Source of the DNA: Streptomyces sp. Tu6071
Lineage (GTDB): Bacteria; Actinomycetota; Actinomycetes; Streptomycetales; Streptomycetaceae
Direction: 5' to 3'
DNA: 64,000 bases
Assembly (NCBI RefSeq): GCF_000213055.1
Contig: NZ_CM001165.1
Coordinates: 5,354,945 to 5,418,944, forward strand
Both the position numbers and the translations under genes were made by a program. Below, piece after piece: positions 8,479 through 16,066 of this stretch. Within the stretch, counting starts at the first letter, position 1. The number at the start of each line of letters is the position of its first letter. Below the pieces are notes generated by a model that saw only the letters and a program-made list of their open reading frames with translations, had not been told where the DNA came from and searched no databases.

Positions 8479-9561
8479 ATGGCAGGGGCAACGGAACCCC
8501 CTGAGGGCATACCTCCCGAGGGAGGCGGCCCGGACAGGGACGAGGAGTACCGGTCCGTCGTGTTCGACGAATCGTTCGTCAACGCTGCCCGCCTCCAGGA
8601 ACTCTCCGCCGACGAACGCCTCCAGGGCGAGCACACCCCCGCCGTCCGCAGCCGTCCCCGGCGCGGCCTCAACCGGCAACTGCTCGTCATGGTCGTCGTC
8701 ATCGTGCTCGCCTTCGCCACCGCCGTCGTCATGGGCGTGCGCACCGGCGAGGTCACCGCCTCCTCGGCGGCGGCCCGCCGCACCGAGGCGCTGCGCACGA
8801 CGGTCATCCCGCTCGCCCCGCCCGACACCGTCCACGGCGCCCGCACCGCCGCCGACGTCTACGCGGCGAGCCCCGCCGCCGCCTTCCGCACCGGCGCGGC
8901 GGGCATCTCGGTGCCCAAGGGCGCCGCGGCGACCCGGCACTACACGCAGGGCCAGGTCATCGAAGCGCTGCGGATCGCCTCCGACTACCTCGTCAGCTCC
9001 TCGCTCGACCCGCGCGTCCTCTCCGGCGGCCCGACCAACGCCGTCCGCGCCCTCGTCGACGAGGGGCAGTGGCGCCAGTTCGACGCGAGCATGAACCGCC
9101 CGCGCCCGGACGGCCGTCACGCCGCGACCGGCTGGGTCGTCCGCTTCGACCCGCACGAGGTGAGCCTCGCCGACCCGCGCCACCCCGCCCGCGTCAACGG
9201 CACCCTGAGCGTCGAGGAACGCGGCGGCACCCTGGAGGTCACCTCCGACCACGTCTTCGCCTACGCGCTCCGCGCCCCGAAGCCCGGCTCGCTCGTCTCC
9301 CTCCTCAGCGTCCGCCGCGAACTCCACTTCCGCATCGACCCCGCCGACCTGCGCGGCCACCGCGCCGAGGTGCTCACCTCCACCGTCCAGGCGGGCCCGC
9401 TCGACTGCGCCACCGAGTCCGCCGACCGCCTCCACCCGCTCCTCGCCGGCGCCCGCGCGAGCGGCGGCGGGCCCGCACAGGGCACCGACCCGTACGCGCC
9501 CGACGCCTCGACGAGCCTGTGCGGCACGCTCGCCGAGCACGCGCTGCCGACGAGGACCTGA
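8479..9561 (+). CDS. Single-pass membrane protein with extracytoplasmic domain, VVFDExFV motif
   Basis: 360 aa. The short acidic N-terminus holds EYRSVVFDESFVNAARL, shared with the preceding protein. A basic stretch (SRPRRGLNRQ) precedes one membrane helix (LLVMVVVIVLAFATAVVMGV, about residues 68-88). The remaining ~270 residues are then outside. The outer part is well folded in appearance (GQVIEALRIASDYLVSSSLD, GWVVRFDPHEVSLADPRHPA) and has two Cys near the end (PLDCATES and SLCGTLAEH) that could form a disulfide. It is a single copy of a conserved actinobacterial type known to me only as hypothetical. Positive-inside charge supports N-in, C-out topology. Confidence 0.8.
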   Translation: MAGATEPPEGIPPEGGGPDRDEEYRSVVFDESFVNAARLQELSADERLQGEHTPAVRSRPRRGLNRQLLVMVVVIVLAFATAVVMGVRTGEVTASSAAARRTEALRTTVIPLAPPDTVHGARTAADVYAASPAAAFRTGAAGISVPKGAAATRHYTQGQVIEALRIASDYLVSSSLDPRVLSGGPTNAVRALVDEGQWRQFDASMNRPRPDGRHAATGWVVRFDPHEVSLADPRHPARVNGTLSVEERGGTLEVTSDHVFAYALRAPKPGSLVSLLSVRRELHFRIDPADLRGHRAEVLTSTVQAGPLDCATESADRLHPLLAGARASGGGPAQGTDPYAPDASTSLCGTLAEHALPTRT

Positions 9562-9711
9562 GCCGGGGAGGGCGCGGGCCCCGCCCGGGTGTTTCACGGG
9601 TCCGGCCGAGCCTCCGCCCTTCAAGCAACTCCTCGCGAAACGGGGGTAGTTGCGCAAGCCCGGGTTTACCATTGCACTCCGCGCGCACCGGAGTCGGGGG
9701 AGGAACCGGTC

Positions 9712-10392
9712 ATGCCGTCGACGCCTGGGACCACGGGGGACGAGGTGGTGCGCCTGCGGCTGCGCGTGGGCGACGGACCGGCGGCCGGGGAGCAACACGC
9801 CGCCGCCGAGCTGCGCACCTGGCTCGCGGGGACCACCGAGCTGACGGAGCTCGCGACGGTCGAGGAGGTCCGGCTCCCGCGCACCGCCGAGGAGACGACG
9901 CCCTCGCTCGGCTTCGGCGACTTCTGGTACGACGTCCTCGTCAACATCACCCCCGACCTGATCACCGCCGCCACCGTGGTCCTCTACCGCCTCCTGCGCA
10001 GCCGCCAGCCCCGCAGCGAGCAGGAGGAGACCGTCACGATCCACTTCGAGGACGGCAGCCGCCACACCCTGCGCCGCCACCCCGCGAGCAACGAGGAGAT
10101 GGCGGCGCTGGTCCGCACCGCCGTGGAGGCCCACCGGCGGGCGGCGACGGGGGCGGAGAGCGGGGAGGACGCGGAGGGCGACGAGGGCTCAGGGGACGAC
10201 GGAGGCGCGGGTCCCGGCGACGGGCATACGAGCGGCGACGGGGGTGCGGGCGGCGACGGGGATGCGGGTCGCGGCGACGCGCGTACCGGCCGCGACGCGC
10301 CCCGTCCGGGTGACGGTGGCCCCGCCGCGAGCGGGGGACCGGCCGGCGGCGCGCCCGAGGTGCCGCGGGGCGGGACCGCCGCGGGGGAGTGA
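9712..10392 (+). CDS. EACC1-like (effector-associated constant component) protein
   Basis: 226 aa, ATG at 9712 after GGGGGAGGAA. Residues ~10-145 resemble the EACC1 family: a leading beta-strand (VVRLRLRVGDG), LRTWLAGTTELTELATVEEV, a hydrophobic helix (VNITPDLITAATVVLYRLL), an Arg-rich turn (RSRQPRSEQEE), the strand TVTIHFEDGSRHTLRR and an Ala-rich helix. EACC1 proteins are reported as small constant partners of peptidases in actinobacterial conflict or death systems. The last ~80 residues are a Gly/Asp/Arg low-complexity tail. The stop lies three bases before the caspase-like gene, indicating translational coupling. Family assignment is from memory of motif order, not a search. Confidence 0.7.
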   Translation: MPSTPGTTGDEVVRLRLRVGDGPAAGEQHAAAELRTWLAGTTELTELATVEEVRLPRTAEETTPSLGFGDFWYDVLVNITPDLITAATVVLYRLLRSRQPRSEQEETVTIHFEDGSRHTLRRHPASNEEMAALVRTAVEAHRRAATGAESGEDAEGDEGSGDDGGAGPGDGHTSGDGGAGGDGDAGRGDARTGRDAPRPGDGGPAASGGPAGGAPEVPRGGTAAGE

Positions 10393-10395
10393 GCC

Positions 10396-12954
10396 ATGGC
10401 GAAGGCGCCCCGGATGCGCGCCCTCCTCATCGGCGTCGACACCTACCACGACGAGGACCTGCTGCTGCGGCCCGGCCAGGCGGACGCGAGCATCGACGCC
10501 GTGTACCGGGCCCTCACCGAGCCGCCGCACGCGCTCTTCAGGGGGACGAGGGGCGCCGGGATCGAAAGGCTGCGTTCCCCCGCGCTGACCGGCGACGTCG
10601 AGAGCGCCGTCAACGCCGCGACACGCTCCGCGCCCGCGCTCTTCCTCCTCTACTACGTCGGCCACGGCCGCCTCCTGCCCGGCGCGGAACCGCTCCAGGA
10701 CCGCCTCTACCTCACGGTGAGCCAGACCGACCCGCGGCACGTCACCTCGACCGCCGTCGCCCTGGAGGACCTCGTCGCCTGGGCGCTCGCGAGCGGCAGC
10801 GAACGCGTCGTCCTCGTCCTCGACACGTGCTACTCGGGGAACCTGACGCACCACCTGCTCCGCGAGGACCGCAACCTCTCCTTCCTCACCTCCGCCCGCC
10901 AGCGCCAGCGCGTCACGGCGGGCGAGGACGGCGGCGTCACCCCCTTCACCGCGGCCCTCGCCGATGTCCTGCGCACCCCCGGGCCGCCCGGCCGCCCCCT
11001 CACGGTCCACCAGCTCGGCAAGGCGCTCAAGAACCTCGCGAAGAGGCAGCCGCCCGAGACGGTCTTCCCCTGGAAACCGGAGGAGTTCTCCAGCGGCGAC
11101 GGCGCCGGTACCCACCTGACCCGCCCCACCGGCACACCCCCGCCCCCGCCCGCGCCCCCGCACCACGACGACGACCCCGGCCCCGGACCGCTCGCGCGCC
11201 TGTGGGTCCTGCTCACCGGAACGCGCGGGCGGCGCCTGCTCACGCTCGCCGCGGTGCTCACGCTCCTCGCCGCGGGCGCCGGCGTCCCCGCCCTCGTACG
11301 TGCCGGAGCGGAGTCCCCGTGCGCGCCGCCCGTCGAACTCCGGCTCGCCACCGCGCCCGAGGAGGCCGCGGCGATGACCGCCGTCGCCACCGCCTACGAG
11401 GAGTCCGCCTTCGGCACCTCCTGCCACCGCGGCCGGGTCAGCGTCACCGGGGCCGGGCTCGACGCCCTCGCCGAGGGCTTCCGCGACCCGCAGGGCTGGA
11501 GCGAGGGCGCGAACAACCTGCTCAGCACCGCCGGCCCCCAGCCCGACCTGCTGCTCCTCCCGTCGAGCGCCGACCTCGACCGGGTGCGGGGCCCGGACAC
11601 ACGCTTCTCCGCGCCGGTCCACGTCGCCCGCGACCTGCCCGTCCTGACCGTCACCGCGCGCGGCGGCGAGCGGCTCGGACTGCCCGACCCGGGGCCCGGC
11701 CGCCTCGGCACCGTCGACTGGGCGACCCTGCGCCGCGCCCTCGCGGGACTCAAGGACCACGCGCGCCTCCTGCGCCCCAGCCCGGCCCTCTCGGGGACCG
11801 GGCTCGTCCACTACCTCGGCATGGGCCACGACGTCCCCCCGGCGGGGCGCGCGGACCCGGGCGGCGAGCGCGGCGAGTCGTTCACGTACCGGACCGGCAC
11901 CCCGACCATCCCCCCGGCCGAGCGGGACGACCTGGAACGCACCCTGATCGCGGGCGGCGGGTCCGTGCTCGACGGCGACGACGCGCTGTGCGCCCTCCTC
12001 GCCGGGAAACCCGCCGCGCGCTACGCCGGGGCGCTCACCACGCTGCGCGCGACCCGCTCCTTCCAGGCCGCCGACTGCGAACGGCACACCGCCGAGGACC
12101 CCGGTACCCCCTTGCGCGCCTACCGCGTGGCGGGGGCACCCGCCCTCGACCACCCGCTCGTACGCGTCGGCACGGACGACGGCTCGCCGCGCGCCGACGA
12201 GATCGCGCACTTCCTCGCCTGGACGACGTCCGGGGCGGGGAGGAAGGCCCTCACCGCCGTGCACCTCGATCCCGCCGCGCGCGAGGAGAACGTACGGCTC
12301 GACCCCGGGCACGTCGCGGACCAGCTCAACGCCTACCGCGCCGCACACCCCGAACTCCGCGTCGAAGTCGTCTTCGACGTCTCGCGCTCGATGGCCGAGG
12401 ACAGCAAGCTCACCGGCGCGCGCGCCGCCCTCGACGAGGCACTCGGCCACCTCGGCGGCAAGGCCCGCTACCAGCTGCGCGTCTTCCCGACCGGCGAGGA
12501 CGGCGAGGGCAGCGCCCTGCGCGACGGCCCCTGGCGGGCCACGGGCACGAAGAAACTGGGGCTGGGGCCCGGGGACGTCAACAAGGACCGGCAGGCGGAC
12601 CTCGTGAGCGTCCTCGGCACGGTGCGCGGCGACATCACGGCGGCCAAGGCGGCCGACAGGAGCACGCCCGGCGACGAGCCGCCCCACCAGTACGCCGTGC
12701 TGCTGGTGACGGACGGCGACTACCGCGAGGGGAAGCGGCCCCAGCTCGGCGCGCTCGCCGACGTGGCGGCGCGGCTCGGCCGCGTCGAGGGCGCGCCCGT
12801 CCACGTCGTGGCGACCCGCCCGGAAGGCTGCGCGGCCGGCCACGAGGCCGACACCGTCGCGCAGAACTCGGGCGGCGGCTGCACCCGCCTCGGCCCGGGA
12901 CTCGCCGCCGCGCTCAGCCGCACCGTCACGGCCCTCGACGAAGGGGAGGACTGA
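10396..12954 (+). CDS. Membrane caspase-like peptidase fused to solute-binding-like and VWA domains
   Basis: 852 aa. Residues ~7-235 are a caspase-like (C14) domain: it opens MRALLIGVDTYHDED, has LYYVGHGRL with His90, and VLDTCYSGNL with Cys145, the expected catalytic dyad. A Pro/His/Asp linker (~237-265) leads to one membrane helix near residues 279-302 (LLTLAAVLTLLAAGAGVPAL). Residues ~313-640 look like a periplasmic-type substrate-binding domain (VELRLATAPEEAAAMTAVAT, PQPDLLLLPSSADL). Residues ~656-850 form a VWA domain with an intact metal site DVSRS (Asp661, Ser663, Ser665) and LLVTDGD. The protease would be cytosolic, with the binding and VWA parts outside. It sits between the EACC1 gene and a solute-binding lipoprotein. 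Confidence 0.85.
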   Translation: MAKAPRMRALLIGVDTYHDEDLLLRPGQADASIDAVYRALTEPPHALFRGTRGAGIERLRSPALTGDVESAVNAATRSAPALFLLYYVGHGRLLPGAEPLQDRLYLTVSQTDPRHVTSTAVALEDLVAWALASGSERVVLVLDTCYSGNLTHHLLREDRNLSFLTSARQRQRVTAGEDGGVTPFTAALADVLRTPGPPGRPLTVHQLGKALKNLAKRQPPETVFPWKPEEFSSGDGAGTHLTRPTGTPPPPPAPPHHDDDPGPGPLARLWVLLTGTRGRRLLTLAAVLTLLAAGAGVPALVRAGAESPCAPPVELRLATAPEEAAAMTAVATAYEESAFGTSCHRGRVSVTGAGLDALAEGFRDPQGWSEGANNLLSTAGPQPDLLLLPSSADLDRVRGPDTRFSAPVHVARDLPVLTVTARGGERLGLPDPGPGRLGTVDWATLRRALAGLKDHARLLRPSPALSGTGLVHYLGMGHDVPPAGRADPGGERGESFTYRTGTPTIPPAERDDLERTLIAGGGSVLDGDDALCALLAGKPAARYAGALTTLRATRSFQAADCERHTAEDPGTPLRAYRVAGAPALDHPLVRVGTDDGSPRADEIAHFLAWTTSGAGRKALTAVHLDPAAREENVRLDPGHVADQLNAYRAAHPELRVEVVFDVSRSMAEDSKLTGARAALDEALGHLGGKARYQLRVFPTGEDGEGSALRDGPWRATGTKKLGLGPGDVNKDRQADLVSVLGTVRGDITAAKAADRSTPGDEPPHQYAVLLVTDGDYREGKRPQLGALADVAARLGRVEGAPVHVVATRPEGCAAGHEADTVAQNSGGGCTRLGPGLAAALSRTVTALDEGED

Positions 12955-12959
12955 GCGCG

Positions 12960-14375
12960 ATGCGGAAACGGGGGGCGGGAGACGGGGCGCGGCCGGGTAC
13001 GGGAGCGGCGCTCCGGGGCCGGGCCGCGGCGAGGCCCCGCGCACGACTCGTGCTCGCCCTCGTCCTGTGCCTGCTCGCCGCCGCCTGCTCCTGGCGGCAC
13101 GAGGACCCTCCGGCGCCCCGCTCCGCCGCCTGCCGCCCCGGGGACGACACCCTGCGCATCGCGACGGGCGGCGACCTCACCGGCACCGACATCCGCGCGC
13201 TGCTCATCCAGCACTGGGCCGAGGAGCGGAAGGTCCCGGTACGGATCGTCCAGCTCCCCGACACGGCGGACGGCCAGCGCAGTCAGCTCGTGGCCTCGCT
13301 CCAGGCGGGCAACCCGTACTGCTACGACCTCGTCAACCTCGACGTCACCTGGACCGCCGAGTTCGCGGCGCAGCGCCTCATCACCCCCGTCGACCCCGGC
13401 GGCGACGACTTCTGGCCGGCCGCGAGCAAGGGCGTGCGCTACGGCGGCGAGAGCTGGGCCGTGCCGTGGAACACCGACGTGGGCCTGCTCTTCTACCGCG
13501 CGGACCTGATCGGCCCCGGCGGACTCGGCACGTGGGACGCGCTCGCCGAGACCGTCAGGACCTTCCGGCGCGAACGCGACCCACGCGTGCGCGCGGGACT
13601 GCTGACGCAGCTCAGGCCGTACGAGGGACTCACCGTCAACGCGGCCGAGGCGGTGTGGCGCGCGGGCGGCGAGATCGTCTCGGGCGAGGGCGAGAAGGCG
13701 AGGGTGACCGTGGACGAGCCCGCGGCGACCGCCGGGCTGCTCGACCTCGTCAAGGCCGTCGGCGACGAGGACAGCCCCGGGCTGCCCGTCATCGGAGACT
13801 CCTCGCGGCACCTGGACGAGCAGAGCAGCCTGGAGCGCTTCCTCTCCGGCGACGCGCTCATGCTCCGCGACTGGCCCTTCGCCGCCGTGCAGCTCGCCCA
13901 GGCCGAGAAACGCGGCACGGGCGAGGACCGCCCCCGCTACGGCGTCACCCAGCTCCCACGCGCCAGGACGGGTGCCTCGGCGGCGGCGCTCGGCGGCCAG
14001 AACCTCGCCGTCGTGGCGGGCAGCGGGCACGACTCCCTCGCGCGCGACCTCCTCACGTACCTCACCGGCGCCGGGGCCGAGCGCTGCCTGCGCGACGGCG
14101 GCTTCGTGCCCGCGCGACGCTCCGCGCTCGCGGGGGAGTGCGAGGCCGGGGAGGACGTCGGGGGCGCCACGCCGCGCGGCACCGAGCTGCCCGCCGATTT
14201 CCGGCGCGCGTACGACACGGCCCTGCGCGCCGCCCTGGAGGACGCGCGCACACGCCCCGTCACGCCGTACTACGCGGCGGTGACGCGGGAGATCCAGCAA
14301 CGGGTCGGCGCGATGAGGAAGGGTGACGTGCGCCCCTTCGCGGCGGAGCTGGCGAGGACGCTGCGGGGGAGATGA
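12960..14375 (+). CDS. Extracellular solute-binding lipoprotein (family 1 type)
   Basis: 471 aa; ATG at 12960, five bases after the caspase gene stop, with GGGGAGGA overlapping that stop. A long Arg-rich N-region and hydrophobic core (VLALVLCLLAAACS) end in a lipobox with Cys43, so the protein should be lipid-anchored outside. The mature part follows family 1 ABC sugar-binding proteins: LRIATGGDLTGTDIRALLI, NPYCYDLVNLDVTWTAEFA, WAVPWNTDVGLLFYRADLI and ALGGQNLAVVAGSG. No permease or ATPase gene is adjacent, so uptake is not supported. Coupling to the caspase gene instead suggests that it senses or presents a ligand to the membrane peptidase (inference). Confidence 0.85.
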   Translation: MRKRGAGDGARPGTGAALRGRAAARPRARLVLALVLCLLAAACSWRHEDPPAPRSAACRPGDDTLRIATGGDLTGTDIRALLIQHWAEERKVPVRIVQLPDTADGQRSQLVASLQAGNPYCYDLVNLDVTWTAEFAAQRLITPVDPGGDDFWPAASKGVRYGGESWAVPWNTDVGLLFYRADLIGPGGLGTWDALAETVRTFRRERDPRVRAGLLTQLRPYEGLTVNAAEAVWRAGGEIVSGEGEKARVTVDEPAATAGLLDLVKAVGDEDSPGLPVIGDSSRHLDEQSSLERFLSGDALMLRDWPFAAVQLAQAEKRGTGEDRPRYGVTQLPRARTGASAAALGGQNLAVVAGSGHDSLARDLLTYLTGAGAERCLRDGGFVPARRSALAGECEAGEDVGGATPRGTELPADFRRAYDTALRAALEDARTRPVTPYYAAVTREIQQRVGAMRKGDVRPFAAELARTLRGR

Positions 14376-14426
14376 GCGGGGAGAGGTGGGGAGGGAGAGG
14401 TGGGGGGATAGAGACGGGGAGTGGGG
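14365..14426 (+). repeat. G-run cluster at the end of the cassette
   Basis: At least six runs of three or more G in about 60 bases, over and just after the lipoprotein stop codon (for example GGGGAGAGGTGGGGAGGGAG). The spacing could allow a G-quadruplex in the coding strand or mRNA. It may simply be GC-rich spacer. Confidence 0.45.
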
Positions 14427-14665
14427 CGCGGGCGGAGGAGGCGGGCGCGCGGGCGGCGCCGGTCCGGTAGCGCCCGCGCCCCCGGGCGCCCCCTGCCCGT
14501 CTCGCGCGGCCCCGCACCGCCCGCGGATCCGGGTGCCCCCGTCCCCGTACGGTCTCCGCCCGGTCAAGGAGGTCATGGGAGAGGAAAACGGGGTGGGGCG
14601 CGCACGGGTCGCGGGGGGCCGGCGTCTAGCGTGGGGCCGCCGCGGTACACGAAGGAGCCACCCCC

Positions 14666-15034
14666 ATGACGCACAGCACGACCGGACTCCACCACGAGCA
14701 CCTGCTCGCGGTGATCTCGAACCAGCCAGGCCCGGGGAACTTCCTGCGCACCGTCCTGATCGTCATGGTGCTCGGGGCGATCCTCCTCGCGTGGTTCCTG
14801 CTGCGCGGCTACCGGCAGGGGAACGAGACGCGGGAGGCGCCCCGGGCGGAGCGGGTCCCGGCGAGCCGCGCGGCGGAGACGGGGACCGCGGGCGGTACGG
14901 ACCGTACGGGCGAGGCGACCACCGGCGCCGACACGCCCCGTACCCCCGGCACGTCGCCCGCCCCCGGCGCGGCCCCCGCCGCCGAGGCGCCGCGCTCCGC
15001 CGACGCGGGCGAGCGGTCCTCGTCCGAGGACTGA
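14666..15034 (+). CDS. Small single-pass membrane protein
   Basis: 122 aa, ATG at 14666 with GAAGGAG upstream. A short N-terminal part is followed by one membrane helix (LIVMVLGAILLAWFLL, about residues 32-48), then a basic turn (RGYRQGNE). The ~70-residue tail is rich in Ala, Thr, Pro and Glu and is probably disordered and cytosolic. No recognised family or catalytic motif. It lies between the caspase cassette and the nadD group, in a stretch where streptomycetes typically carry small membrane proteins. Confidence 0.7.
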   Translation: MTHSTTGLHHEHLLAVISNQPGPGNFLRTVLIVMVLGAILLAWFLLRGYRQGNETREAPRAERVPASRAAETGTAGGTDRTGEATTGADTPRTPGTSPAPGAAPAAEAPRSADAGERSSSED

Positions 15035-15194
15035 TCCCGGCGCGGTGCGCGGAGCGCCGGGCCTGACGAGGGCTCGGCATTCGGCGGACGCCTCGTACCC
15101 CGCGGAACTGAGTCGGCGTGAGCGCCCGGGAGCGGCCCGCATACGATGGGCGCGAACTTATCCCCCTCTCACCTCGCGATTGGTCCTGCCGACG

Positions 15195-15353
15195 ATGAGC
15201 CTCTCCAGCACCGCGATCCAGCTGCTCCCCCTCGCCGAGGGCGAGCACGGCGGCAACCACGAAAGCCTCAGCCCCTACCTGACCGGCGGCGGCGCGCTCT
15301 TCGCGCTCCTCCTCCTGCTGTGGATCACCACGCGCTTCAACCGCGACCGCTGA
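15195..15353 (+). CDS. Very small membrane protein upstream of nadD
   Basis: 52 aa from the ATG at 15195. It has an acidic His-rich stretch ([20 protein letters not shown]), a hydrophobic helix ([13 protein letters not shown]) and a basic end (RFNRDR). The same layout is, from memory, conserved upstream of nadD in streptomycetes. No clear ribosome site precedes the ATG, so the start is less certain. A candidate -10 (TACGAT at 15138-15143) lies upstream. Function unknown; it may be a membrane peptide that modifies a partner. Confidence 0.65.
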   Translation: MSLSSTAIQLLPLAEGEHGGNHESLSPYLTGGGALFALLLLLWITTRFNRDR

Positions 15354-15415
15354 ACGGCCGCGGAGGGGGCCGCCCGGCCGGGACAGTAGGCTCTGCACGC
15401 ATGGGAGAGCAGGAC

Positions 15416-16051
15416 ATGCCCACTGGCCCGGTCAGCAGCCCGGCGAGCGGCTCCATCAGTACCCGACGACGCCGGCTCGGCGTCATGGGCGGCACGTTCG
15501 ACCCGATCCACCACGGGCACCTCGTGGCGGCGAGCGAGGTCGCGATGCAGTTCGATCTCGACGAGGTCGTCTTCGTGCCCACGGGACAGCCCTGGCAGAA
15601 GAGCGAGAAGCGGGTCAGCCCCGCCGAGGACCGCTACCTCATGACGGTCATCGCCACGGCCGAGAACCCGCAGTTCTCGGTCAGCCGGATCGACATCGAC
15701 CGCGGCGGGCCCACGTACACGAATGACACACTGCGGGATCTGCGCACGCTCAACCCCGGCACCGAACTCTTCTTCATCACCGGGGCCGACGCGCTCGGCC
15801 AGATCCTCACGTGGCGCGATGCCGAGGAACTCTTCTCGCTCGCCCACTTCATCGGCGTCACCCGACCGGGCCACCAGCTCACGGACGCGGGGCTGCCGGA
15901 GGGCGGGGTCTCCCTCGTGGAGGTCCCGGCGCTCGCGATCTCGTCGACGGACTGCCGGGCGAGAGTGGCGCGGGGAGCGCCGGTCTGGTACTTGGTTCCG
16001 GACGGCGTGGTGCGTTACATCGACAAGCGACAGCTGTACCGCGGCGCGTAG
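15416..16051 (+). CDS. nadD: Nicotinate-nucleotide adenylyltransferase
   Basis: 211 aa. Transfers AMP to nicotinate mononucleotide in NAD synthesis. Nucleotidyltransferase motifs are intact: [11 protein letters not shown] with the HxGH site, [28 protein letters not shown], and IDPTE-equivalent [13 protein letters not shown] near the C-terminus. The ATG at 15416 has GGAGAG six bases upstream. An in-frame ATG at 15401 is also possible, because TAGGCT at 15387-15392 would start a transcript close to it. Downstream lie an LCP protein, rsfS and a phosphatase; the nadD-LCP-rsfS order is common in actinobacteria. Confidence 0.95.
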   Translation: MPTGPVSSPASGSISTRRRRLGVMGGTFDPIHHGHLVAASEVAMQFDLDEVVFVPTGQPWQKSEKRVSPAEDRYLMTVIATAENPQFSVSRIDIDRGGPTYTNDTLRDLRTLNPGTELFFITGADALGQILTWRDAEELFSLAHFIGVTRPGHQLTDAGLPEGGVSLVEVPALAISSTDCRARVARGAPVWYLVPDGVVRYIDKRQLYRGA

Positions 16052-16066
16052 CCGAGAGGGGCACCG

